Origin: Channallabes apus
Lineage: Eukaryota > Chordata > Actinopteri > Siluriformes > Clariidae
Length of the DNA: 64,000 nt
Assembly: GCA_030522415.1 (NCBI GenBank)
Contig: CM060109.1
Span: 2,425,641 to 2,489,640, forward strand
Direction of reading: 5' to 3'
Shown here: in pieces, positions 32,207 through 42,375 of the stretch
Numbering within the stretch: the stretch's first letter is position 1
Layout of the letters: every line of letters begins with the position of its first letter
The notes under the pieces: model-generated
The model's input: only the letters and a program-made list of their open reading frames with translations
What the model was told of the DNA's origin: nothing
The model's database searches: none
Program-made: the position numbers and the translations under genes

Positions 32207-33226
32207 GATGGAGAGGTAAGATGTAATACTGTAAGAGGATGATGATAGGGTCAGTTTTCATCCCCCCAAAACTCTTGTGATGTGCGGCTGCGTTATAGTC
32301 GCTTCAATCGGGAGACAGAACTCAGCAGCACTCTGGTTACAAAATGGCTGTCAATGTGAAATTAATCTTCTTCTTGTTCTTTCTCTCCACACGGGAAAGA
32401 ACTCAACTTTACAATAATACACATCTGAGTTCTAAACTGTTCATTTCTATCTAACAGTGATGAGAACTGGGTCGTGAAGGTCAGAGGGGAAGACACAAGA
32501 GTTTAGAATTTAATTTATGAGCCATGACATTTATTCTTTACCAAATACATTACATTATAAAGTCCACTCTCATTAAACACCGTATTTATCATAAAAGGAG
32601 TTTCTCACTGAGTTTCTAAACAAGGTTTAGTGAGCAACAGCTTTGTGCAAAACACTCACATTAAGCTGAAAAAAAGAAAGAAAATTCACAGAAAATTCCA
32701 AATCTTAAATAATTATTTTCAGAAACAATGAAAATAATTATAAAAAGTCATTCATTTGTCACTTTGTAAATGAGGAAAAACTAAAAGCTCTAAAGAAAGA
32801 ACTGCGTACGATCCATCAAACTGTATGTCATTTCCGCAAGACTTCATTCCAGCTCACGGTCAATACAGCGTGACAAACGATCTCGAAATAAAGGAATAAA
32901 AACACACAGGCGGAGCTCACGCAGCACAGATTCAATTTCTAACAAAATTTAGAAACGTTTAGAAACGACAAATAAATAATTTTACGATCATATTCTCTTT
33001 GCTTTTCCGTCTGTCAACAAGCTTTCGTTAAAAAGTGTTTTACTCTGAGCTGCGAGCCACAATGCACCGCTGTCTTCAGTTCTTCATCAGAAATGACTCT
33101 TCTTCCTCGCAGTTCTGCTTTCAGTTCTGAGCGTCGACGTCGTGAGGAGTGAAAGCTCTCGTCTCTCGGGACGCGAGCGTTAATCACCACCATCAGCTCC
33201 TCTCGCTGTTGGATCAATGTCAGCAC
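32207..33226 (-). pseudogene. Mariner-related relic, second copy of the 12.1-12.5 kb sequence
   Basis: Homologous to 12121-12560: the same 3' flank (TACTGTAAGAGGATGAT at about 32229, then after about 410 extra bases AAAATTCACAGAAAATT at about 32681), the nearly identical 198-bp block, and a transposase C-terminal scrap read leftward at about 33117-33010 (RGRRVISDEELKTAVHCGSQ, LRVKHFLTKAC). The catalytic domain is absent. The open frame to 33226 upstream of this scrap is not recognisably transposase. Confidence 0.6.
32735..32932. repeat. Partner of the 198-bp block at 12232-12429
   Basis: Same orientation, about three substitutions by eye. Flanking homologous sequence is far less similar. Confidence 0.85.
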
Positions 33227-33549
33227 AAATTACCAGATTGCTTTCCAACCTATCTGTGATTGGGCTTTAATAGGTTATTGAGCGGCGCGGGCGTTTAGGG
33301 AGCGAGGGGGCGATATTTCAGGATATCGACAAATCACATTCACACAACCTTCTTATTAGCATAGATCAGGACAAAGAGCATTCATCTTCTACAGCGCTGA
33401 TGGAGGGTGTGCAGATCACACACCCACGTAGGATAAACTGTTAACATTGTGTGGCAAAAGCTCAGACAAGTCCAATCTTACATCAATCATTAACACTCAA
33501 TGCTGTAATGGAACATCCCTCCGGTGCTGGGAAAGAACAGTGAAAAACT

Positions 33550-33650
33550 ATTTGGGCTCATGATCCGGAGGTTGTGAGGTCAAATCCCAACATCCCCAAA
33601 CTGTCACTGTAAGATCTTTAAACCTTCAAGTGCTCAGTTCTATTCTCAAT
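33550..33650 (+). repeat. SINE family B fragment
   Basis: ATGATCCGGAGGTTGTGAGG, then TCAAATCCCAACA, resembles the B-box side of SINE family B, decayed. Confidence 0.45.
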
Positions 33651-33851
33651 TATCTCAACAATTTTAATTATTATTTACTGTGTAATAAAACATGAGCCAA
33701 AGGAGTGACATGCCATCTCTAGCTTGCTTCCTAAACTGATGAGCAGTTTCATGTCAGTGATGTAAAATCTGCTGCAATTTTAAGTTCATCATTCTCTTAC
33801 AGTCCTTTACCAAAAAAAAAAAAAAGTTTGACTTTCACTCAGAAAGTCCTT

Positions 33852-34160
33852 TATTCATTCATTATCTATATTTCTTATCCTGTACAGTCCCAGGAGACTT
33901 CAGGCACTAGACGGGGGACACCCTTAACTGTATGCCAATCCTTTGCTGGCTGCACACACATTACGGGCAATTTTTGAACGTAAATTAGTCTAATCTGCAG
34001 GTCTTTGGACTGTGGGAGGAAACCGGAGTACCCAGAGAAAACCCACCAAGTACGGGGAGAACATGCAAACTCTACACACACAAACCCCGAGGTGGAACAC
34101 CAACCCTGGAGATGCAAGGCTGAAGATACACAGTGCTAACCACTAGACCACAGTGACAGC
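33852..34160 (-). repeat. SINE family A, near full length
   Basis: On the minus strand it begins with a tRNA-like head at 34160 (AGTGGTTAGCACTG), a body (CTCCCACAGTCCAAAGACC, AGTCTCCTGGGACTGTACAG) and ends in ATTC/GAAT repeats at 33852. Diverged from the 54.3 kb copy. Confidence 0.75.
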
Positions 34161-36372
34161 TAGAAGTACAGTAAGTCATGATTGTGGACCTTCCTCAAAT
34201 ATTACACTTTCTGTGTCTGTTTACTGGGTGTGGCCTAATTTCTTAATTTTTTCAGCCAATATAAACTGAACCATTATCCTAATCCCATTTGGGAACATTT
34301 GGGAAATACCTGGCATGGCAACCATGTCAGCATGTCATAAATAGGCAGATCAAAAGCTGTTGCATTAATGCTGAAAGTCAACACTTCAATCACATCCTGA
34401 TCTCTTCATTTAAAACCTTTTGTGCTAAAGTACACAGACTCAAGCACCTACACTGTGTCTTTGTCCAAATACTTATGGACCTAACCGTGTGCACAGATGG
34501 TTTGAGCGGTGCAGACTTGATGTTTGAATGCTATAACTGTTAAACTGATCATCACATTAGCATGCAAAAGAAGCAAACTGGTCATTATCATCCGACTAGC
34601 CTCAGCGCTGAATATGAACATGATCTGATTAGCCACAAATGTTCAGCTCATCTGTTCACTGTGTTCTCACTGCGCACGTGAACAACACCAAGCATAGAGT
34701 CGAGTAATTATCATCAGCATCCACCTTGAGGATGCGACCTGATTCGCTCCTGTAGGTGACAGTGACATAAAGAAGTAGGACCTTCAGCAAAACACAATGT
34801 GAGACTCATACACAACCTCACACAATAGGACTTTCTATGAATAAATAAATACAAATAAATAAATATATTCATGTCTCGGAGTAAATAGATGCTGCATGAC
34901 ACTTCATTGGGGAAAGTGATGTGAGGAATTTAGCTCTTTCCAGCGGCTTTATTGGAGTCTAATGTGTACTCCGGGACTCTTCCTAACCGAGACGCTCGAG
35001 CTGTCACACGGCCAACACTGGAGAAATAACAAATCAAACAGCCATGATGAATTAAACGCGTCTGAAGGTCGAGCGGTTTGAGATGAACGATGGTTTCCGC
35101 GCTGAAGGGGGCCGTCATTAGCCGAGCGTCATCGTGCGAACGGAGCCGAGCCGAGAGCGGGCGAGGAAACGGTTCACTGAACACGAGAAGGCAATCTCAT
35201 GATGCTAATGCTGAAAGTGTGAAAAAAAAGAAACCTAAATTGAAGGAAAGATGAGAAAATACTCCATTAAACAACACAGCTCACTGCAGAACTTCCACTC
35301 AGATGCAAAGCAAAACATAACAATAGTAAATCTTTATAATTATCTTTGTCTGAAAAATAATAAGGAAATTAAACCTACTCATCAGGTCTGACTGCTAACA
35401 TGCTAAAAACAAAAATAATAATAAAAATTATATATATATATACATATCTGTAATTGATGGTTGTGAGTTCAAACACCACAGCTTCCACTTGTGGGCTCTT
35501 GAGCACGGCCCTTAACCACCAACTCCGCAGATAGATAATGAAATAAATATAAATATCATAAATATAAATAGTCCCCTGAAAATGGAGGGCATTTGTAGGA
35601 CAAGTAGAATGAATACAAGTCATTATTGCATTATCCCTTGTGGTCAAATCTGGTATTGCACGCCAAACAGTAACATTTAAAGCTAAACCCAATATGTTTC
35701 ATGTTGGATATCCATCGGTCATCTCTTCCACAGTCTGTGTCAGAGTCCCCTGTCTCATTAAGTAATTAATAAGGTTTAACAATCAGAGTTTTTTTTCACA
35801 AAGAAGAACAGAAAGTGAAGAAAAAGTATACATCTTTTTTGTAAATGTATTATTCATGTAGCTCATAGATTGTGTGCTCCACTCTGAATATCAATGTGTT
35901 TAGTGTACAGTAAATGTGTACAGGATATTATTTAAAACAGCAATTTCTGTTTTAATAAAAAAAAAGTAAAGTATGTTGCAATGTACAAAACGATTTTAAA
36001 ATACTAGATATGCCCAATTTGTTCGCATGGATTTTTTAAAGCATGTTTTTAAAAAGACTACAGTGAGAGTAAATTTTTTATGTGTTGCCTTGAATAAAGA
36101 GGCATGTGAGATTGCGTTTATTAAGTAGATTTTAATTGCACACTTACAGTATAAGCGTGTATAAAAAATTGTATAGCGCCATCTGTTGAATTTTGAGATG
36201 AACTAAAGATTTTTTCCAAGGTTGAGTTTTTCATGATATAAGGGCATTTTCTATGTGAATTTTAAAGTAGGATATCTTCTCTTCCAGATGAAACAAAGCC
36301 TATATGTTACCTCAAGCTCGGCCGAATACACCAGTGAAAACGGCATTTAAATTTAAATGTATCTATTCTTAC
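34161..36372. other. Non-coding interval, candidate conserved segment
   Basis: No gene seen. 34915-35215 is GC-balanced, repeat-free and has no simple sequence, unlike its AT-rich surroundings; it is a candidate conserved or regulatory element. 35450-35530 is a decayed SINE B piece (GGTTGTGAGTTCAAACACCA, CTTGAGCACGGCCCTTAACC). The rest is AT-rich. Confidence 0.35.
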
Positions 36373-37615
36373 AAGCCTTGGAATTTGTGGAACAGCGTGG
36401 CAATGGTTTGCTTCTTACCTAGAAGATAGGTCATATGAGGTAACATGGAGAGGATCTACATCTGTCCCACATAGACTCTCTACTGGTGTCCCACAGGGCT
36501 CAATACTTGGTCCTCTTCTGTTCTCCCTCTATACTCTTGGGAAGGTCATATCATCGCATGGATTTTCATACCATCGTTATGCAGATGACACCCAACTTAC
36601 TCTCTCCTTTCCTCCCTCTGACACTCAGATTTCCACCCGGATCTCAGCATGTCTGGCAGACATCTCATCCTGGATGGCTACACATCAGCTAAAGCTCAAT
36701 CGGAGTAAAACTGAACTGTTGTTCATCCCTTATGACTCATCACCAGGTCAAGACCTTGTGATATCCCTGGACAACAACCAAATCACTCCTTCAGCCACTG
36801 CCCGTAATCTTGGGGTAACCGTGGACAATCATCTGTCTTTTTCCCCACACATCGCTAACCTTACTCGCTCTTGTAGATTTCTTATTTACAATATCAGAAG
36901 AATTCGCCCATTTCTTTCTTCACAGGCTACTCAGGTGCTTGTTCAGTCCCTTGTTATTTCAAGACTGGACTACTGCAACTCACTTCCTGGCAGGCCTGCC
37001 TCTGTCCACGATTCGTCCTCTGCAAATGATCCAGAATGCAGCAGCACGTCTCGTTTATAAACCTCCCCAAGTTCTCCCACACCACCCACATCCTTCGCTC
37101 CCTGCACTGGCTTCCTGTAGCTGCCCACATCAAATTAAAAAAACGCTGATGTTCGCCTACAAAGCTAAAAATGGCCCTGCACCCACTTACCTCCCTGCTC
37201 TAATCACACCACGCACTGCACCACGTTCTCTTCGATCCTCCAGCACTGCTCGCCTCCTCCCACCATCTCTCAGGGATCGAGGGCGGCATTCATCCAGGCT
37301 CTTTTCTGTTCTGGCACCTAGGTGGTAGAATGAACTTCCTCTAGATGTCCGTTCAGCAGAGACTTTGATTATCTTTAAACGACGACTCAAGACGCATCTG
37401 TTTCTCCAGTACTTGGACTACCCCCCACCCTCCAAAAAAAAAATCCCTCTTCCCAGTTGTGTTGGACTCATAGCACTTAGTTATTAACTTAGTTAACCCA
37501 GTGTAAGTATGTATCCAATGATGTAAACTTTAAAGCACTTTTGTAAGTCGCTCTGGATAAGAGCGTCTGCCAAATGCCTACAGTAAATGTAAATGTAAAT
37601 TTGTTCAGTAGTTTT
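36373..37615 (+). pseudogene. L2-clade LINE, 3' half (reverse transcriptase and tail)
   Basis: Starts inside [23 protein letters not shown] text, [20 protein letters not shown] (motif B), a short gap, then [20 protein letters not shown] (motif C intact). [32 protein letters not shown] and [14 protein letters not shown] follow in 36674-37060; the frame shifts there to 36939-37328 (SCPHQIKKTLMFAYKAKNGP, TAPRSLRSSSTARLLPPSL, VLAPRW then a stop). The 3' UTR ends GTAAGTCGCTCTGGATAAGA, GCGTCTGCCAAATG and three TAAATG repeats, a classic L2 tail. 5'-truncated as most L2 copies are; one frameshift and one in-RT stop. Confidence 0.92.
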
Positions 37616-37760
37616 TACATGATGCGTGCACAAACAGACAGACAAAAATTCCAAAAAAACATTTAGATATTTCTATTACTCATCTTATGCCTCCCCAACA
37701 ATAATCTTTCCACAAATATATTGAATATACAGACACGGCAACTGCACAGTTTCATGTGTA

Positions 37761-38310
37761 CAGTGAAACCTCGGATTGCAAGTAACGTGGTTTGCGAGGG
37801 TTCCACAAGACGAGCAAAGATTTTTAATACATTTTGATTTGGAAAACGAGCATTGTCTTTGTTTACGAGGACAGAGGATCATGTATCACGCATGATCACA
37901 ACTGAGCCAACGTTTTTTCTCTCTCTTGCGCTGCAGAATTGTGGGTAATCGTCTCCCGTGCTGGGTCTTAGTGCTCGTCTCTCACTGATATAATCAACAT
38001 CCGTGCACGCTTGTACTGTTTACTATAACACTGTGACCATGTGTGTGTGTGAATTTTATTTTGTGTCTGTATGTGTGTGTGTGTGTACAGCACATGTGTA
38101 AAGCAAAAGCAAGTCTCATTAGAGAAGTTAAAGATCCATTTTCTCTCTCTGCTCAAGGTTCAGACCCCTCCTACTTTCACCTTCACAGACACACACACAC
38201 ACACACACACACACACTTTCTCTCTGCTCTACACAGAAACTCTATAACAGTTTCCGTTGTGTGTGTGAATACAGTGGAGAAAGGGTAACGGTAAGACAAG
38301 AAAGGGTAGC

Positions 38311-38364
<54 letters not shown>

Positions 38365-38574
38365 CACCTGCACACACAAACGGAAGCACTTCCGTCGGGA
38401 TTTAGTTTTACTTTTTTTAAGGTAAAGTGCAGATTAATTTGTTTTATTTTTACTTTATATTTTGTATTAATGATTTTAATGCAATTATTTTTTGGGGCTG
38501 TGGAATTACTAATTTAAGTTTCCATTATTTCTTATACGAATAACGAATTATGCTCGTAATCCAAGGTTCCACTG
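37761..38574. mobile_element. Non-autonomous DNA element with TA duplication (Tc1/mariner/pogo-like)
   Basis: Left end CAGTGAAACCTCGGATTGC at 37761; reverse complement of the right end is CAGTGGAACCTTGGATTAC, ending at 38574 (16 of 19 match). Similarity continues inward as AACG/CGAGCA words. TA flanks both ends (37759-37760 and 38575-38576). No transposase is readable in the 814 bp, which also hold GT and CA arrays. Superfamily is inferred from TA and CAG termini only. Confidence 0.8.
38187..38363. repeat. Two (CA)n arrays inside the TA-flanked element
   Basis: CA runs at about 38187-38217 and 38313-38363. A shorter GT stretch lies at 38041-38087. Confidence 0.93.
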
Positions 38575-38790
38575 TACTGTATATTAAATACTCATTTTAA
38601 TTAATATCATTGTAAATTAATATATTTATACATTTTACTCACAGTATTTGCATTTGAATATATAATTCTATACTGTACATATTTTTTTCTGTATTGTGGA
38701 TATTTATTCTGAAATACAGTAAATACTCACATATTGTAGTGCTGCAATGATGTGAAGAAAAGCACAGCTATTATATTAAATCACATAGTT

Positions 38791-38860
<70 letters not shown>

Positions 38861-38951
38861 CTTCACACACCTCTATTTCACACTTGGTGGTTGCAGGAAA
38901 GCAATCACACGCAGAAATATTCGATATAAATTGAGATGGAAATGGAACACG

Positions 38952-39009
<58 letters not shown>

Positions 39010-39125
39010 AATGAGGTAGTTAGTCACTGGGAAATTTAGGTGCAGATCGATTTGTGAACGAGGGAGTAAACAATGAAGTTGAAGGTTATGACCATTCTTC
39101 TGTGTACAGTCCATCACTATACGAT

Positions 39126-39166
<41 letters not shown>

Positions 39167-39891
39167 GACATCGTTCCAGAAGAAGACAAATGTTGCTGAG
39201 AATAAAGAGGCTCTGAGGAATTCCGGGAAACAGTGAACACTAGAAGAGAACATTAGTAGCGTAGGATTTAAATTATTTATTTTACTTTTCTTTCTTTTTT
39301 TTCTATCGGAAGCCTGAAGAACTTTACACATTTTTCAAGTGAAAGTCACAGGGTCAAAATCTAATACAGGTTTCTTTTGTTAAAAATAAATCCAAACATA
39401 TATTTTTTATTAAATTCAAGTCCTTTGTATTTGTGTAACACTTTTAACAGTGAACATTGTCTCAAAGTTAGTTTTTTCAGCTTTACAGAACTGGAGAAAC
39501 AAATAACGCTGTACAAAAAAATCATACAGTAGATGTTAGAGAAAATCATAATTAGTGAGCCGGACTGATGTGACTCCCTTAGATGGTATGAGGAACCCTC
39601 AGGATCGTCGCAGGGTTGGCCTCTGTCTACTGGAGCTGACATGATCTACAGATGCCTCGGGTGGAAAAGAATAAGCGTATATTAGCAGAACTACAGTAGA
39701 TGAGAATGTGTTCTTTCCTGTACTGGAGTACGAGGTTATGGGATGAATTATGTGGATGCTAGGCTAAAGAGATGTGTCTGGAGTCTACTTTTAAACTAGG
39801 AGACTGTGAAGGAGATTATCAGGAAAGCTGGAAGCTTAGGAGCTAAATATGAAAACACTCTACACTCTTTTGTTGACTTTGATCTCTGAGT
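38575..39891. other. Non-coding interval rich in CA/GT arrays
   Basis: No gene. GT at 38793-38858, CA at 38953-39007 and CA at 39128-39164 lie within 380 bp, with the first two in opposite phase, so transcripts could fold back on themselves. The remainder is AT-rich and unrecognised. Confidence 0.5.
38793..39164. repeat. Cluster of (GT)n and (CA)n microsatellites
   Basis: GT array (66 bp), then CA arrays (55 and 37 bp) separated by about 95 and 120 bp. Confidence 0.95.
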
Positions 39892-40275
39892 GGCGCAGTG
39901 GTAAAGTTCTCGCCCTATCATCCGGAGATCGCTGGTTTGATTCCCGGGTGATTCTGTAATCTATCACAGCACGGGCTCTAGAGAGAGCCGGAGGTCTAGT
40001 GCTCCCACATTAATCACGGCTCTACAGCCAATCAGGGGCGTCTGTGAGCTCGCGCAAGCGGAAGGAGCGGATAGCGCTGTCCTCCGAGTGTGTTACTCTG
40101 TGAGCGAGCAATTCGAAAAGTTGCGGTCGGCTGGCATCACGTGGTTCGGAGGAAACACGTGATAGTCTTCGGCCCTCTCGGCTGAGTGGTCATAGTAGCC
40201 TTAATGTGGAGCCCCCTAGTGACGGGGAGGAATTGGACACGACTAAATTAGGGAGAAAATCGGGAAAAAATCCAA
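39892..40275 (+). repeat. SINE family C, tRNA-derived
   Basis: Head CTGAGTGGCGCAGTGGTAAA (A-box-like) and GCTGGTTTGATTCCCGGGT (B-box-like GGTTTGATTCC) about 40 bases later, followed by an unrelated GC-rich body (AGCCAATCAGGGGCGTCTGT, GGTTCGGAGGAAACACGTGA) and an A-rich end near 40275. A second, more decayed copy is at 46808-47110. Not a tRNA gene: no cloverleaf closes and the transcript would continue into the body. Confidence 0.8.
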
Positions 40276-40341
40276 AAAAATTCTTTAAAAAATTTATTAT
40301 TTAAACAGTAAACATTCTATGTATTTTTTTGTATATTTCTA

Positions 40342-40342
<1 letters not shown>

Positions 40343-40380
<38 letters not shown>
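40343..40380. repeat. (GT)n microsatellite
   Basis: 38-bp GT array. A 22-bp CA array lies at 40537-40558. Confidence 0.95.
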
Positions 40381-40381
<1 letters not shown>

Positions 40382-40734
40382 AAATAGCATACATTGAATA
40401 TAAATAGTGAAGGCTATATGTGTAAACAGGGGGCTAATTAACACTGCATGGAACAGCGGTGACTTTCACGCTCACACACTAAATTACACACACATGCATG
40501 TGGGCCAGACGGTGTACACACAGGGAGTCCTGATGACACACACACACACACACACACTTCAGCTGCTCTCTCACACTGCGGAGCGTCCTTCAGGAGTCCA
40601 GAGTCAATAACACATCAAAATGTAAGGCACCCGCCCCACAGGGTAAGTGTGAGTGAGGGTGAAGAACACTGTCAGGACTACGTTACCCATCAGCCCCTGC
40701 ATATCACGAAATCATTACCAAGAAAGGGAAATGT

Positions 40735-41065
40735 GTCATTTCCGTCCGTGTTGTTCTGTTTATGATTATTGTCAGCTAGAAAGTTAACGAGCTTCTAACA
40801 CAAGGCTCAACACTGTCCACTGTCCAAGTTTCTCAGGACTGTCAACCACCTCCATGGTTTATTCTCCTCCACATTTGGCTACGCTGAGAGTTTAACACTA
40901 CTTTCAGTCATGTTAATTACACTAGCTGTCAGTCACCAGCTCCACTATGTGATATGTGTGGGCGGAGCAAAATAACTGTTTAAATAAACAAACAAACCAT
41001 ATATGTTGATAATAAATGGTGTTTGTGGAGCTGTTGTATAAAAGCGATATCACACTCAAGTTCAC
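40735..41065. repeat. Dispersed repeat of unknown class, copy 2
   Basis: Matches 4075-4413 along its length (landmarks given there). It lacks the following foldback hairpin beyond the CGATATCACACT end. Flanks differ from copy 1. Confidence 0.6.
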
Positions 41066-41807
41066 GCTGTTATAATGATATCGTTAGTGCTCACTTTACT
41101 TTAAGTACACATATTGCTTTTATATTTTTAAACTACTGACATTAGTAACGTAAATCAGCTACTGCTTAAGTCAGGGGAGGGGCTCTTCTTATATGAGGTC
41201 ACATTATGGGGAAGGTGTAGTTCGCTTGCTGCGGTAGTCTCTGACCAATACAAACATAGAAATGGGACATAAACCAAATAAAAGTAATGTGTGTTAATGA
41301 GTGGAGATCCATCTGAATGTCTAAACAAACTAAAGATATTAAAAATACATATGGTACTGCTAATGTACTGCTACCATATCTATTTTTAATCATCAACATT
41401 ACATTATAAGTTACAAAAATCTTAGAACTACACAGGGCCATTTTTCCTCCCTTCTTTCATTCAGTCCCATTTTTCATCATCATCCTACATTGTGGAACAG
41501 ATGACTTTGGTTTCTGCAGCTACACCATAAATGCATATTTATTTACGCTGGTCACATTTGTCACATTCGTCCCTATTATCTGTAATCACACTGTCCCTTG
41601 ATATTCCTCTCACACAGCTGTGTGTATAATCAGATGCAGAAACAGCAGAAACACATCATTAATCTCCCGCTCTGTAATCAGACTAAATCTCTGTCTAAGA
41701 TGATAAAAATAGAAAGCCTGTATAAGCACAAGTGCATAAACAAATGACACCATGCATTGCTTATTTCTGGAAAAGTTTATCCAAATTAGCAATCTCAGAC
41801 CCAGTAG
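41066..41807. other. Interval without recognisable features
   Basis: AT-rich; only short random open frames. Confidence 0.35.
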
Positions 41808-42375
41808 TTTAGTCTCAATAGTTTAGTCTCAGTCTCACTAGTTTAGTCTCAATAGTTTAGTCTCAGTCTCAGTAGTTTAATCTCAGACCCAGTAGTTTAG
41901 TCTCAGTAGTTTAGTCTCAGTCTCAGTAGTTTAGTCTTAGTATTTTCGTTTCAGCCTTTGTAGTTCAGTTTCAGTATTTTAGTTCTTGTATCAGTAGTTA
42001 GTCTCAGTAGTTTAGTCTCAGTATTTTAGTTCTTGTATCAGTAGTTAGTCTCAGTAGTTTAGTTTCAGCCTTTGTAGTTCAGTTTCAGTATTTTAGTCTC
42101 AGTATTTTAGTTCCAGTAGTTAGTCTCAGTAGTTTAGTTTCAACCTTTGTAGTTCAGTTTCAGTATTTTAGTCTCAGTATTTTAGTTCCAGTAGTTAGTC
42201 TCAGTAGTTTAGTTTCAACCTTTGTAGTTCAGTTTCAGTATTTTAGTCTCAGTATTTTAGTTCCAGTAGTTAGTCTTAGTAGTTTAGTTTCAGTTTCAGT
42301 AGTTTAGCTTCAGTCTCAGTAGTTTAATTTCAGTCTCAATAGTTTATTCTCAATAACTTGTCTCAGTATGTTAGT
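41808..42375. repeat. Minisatellite based on AGTAGTTTAGTCTC
   Basis: Irregular tandem of 12-17-base units (AGTAGTTTAGTCTC, CAGTATTTTAGT, CCTTTGTAGTTCAG). Within it, a 74-76-base higher-order unit beginning GTAGTTTAGTTTCAACCTTT recurs between about 42055 and 42290. Pyrimidine/purine bias is strong, with very few C-G steps. Confidence 0.92.

Noticed and set aside
41808..42375. CRISPR-like repeat array
   Set aside because: Units are contiguous and variable with no spacers; the sequence is eukaryotic. It is a minisatellite.
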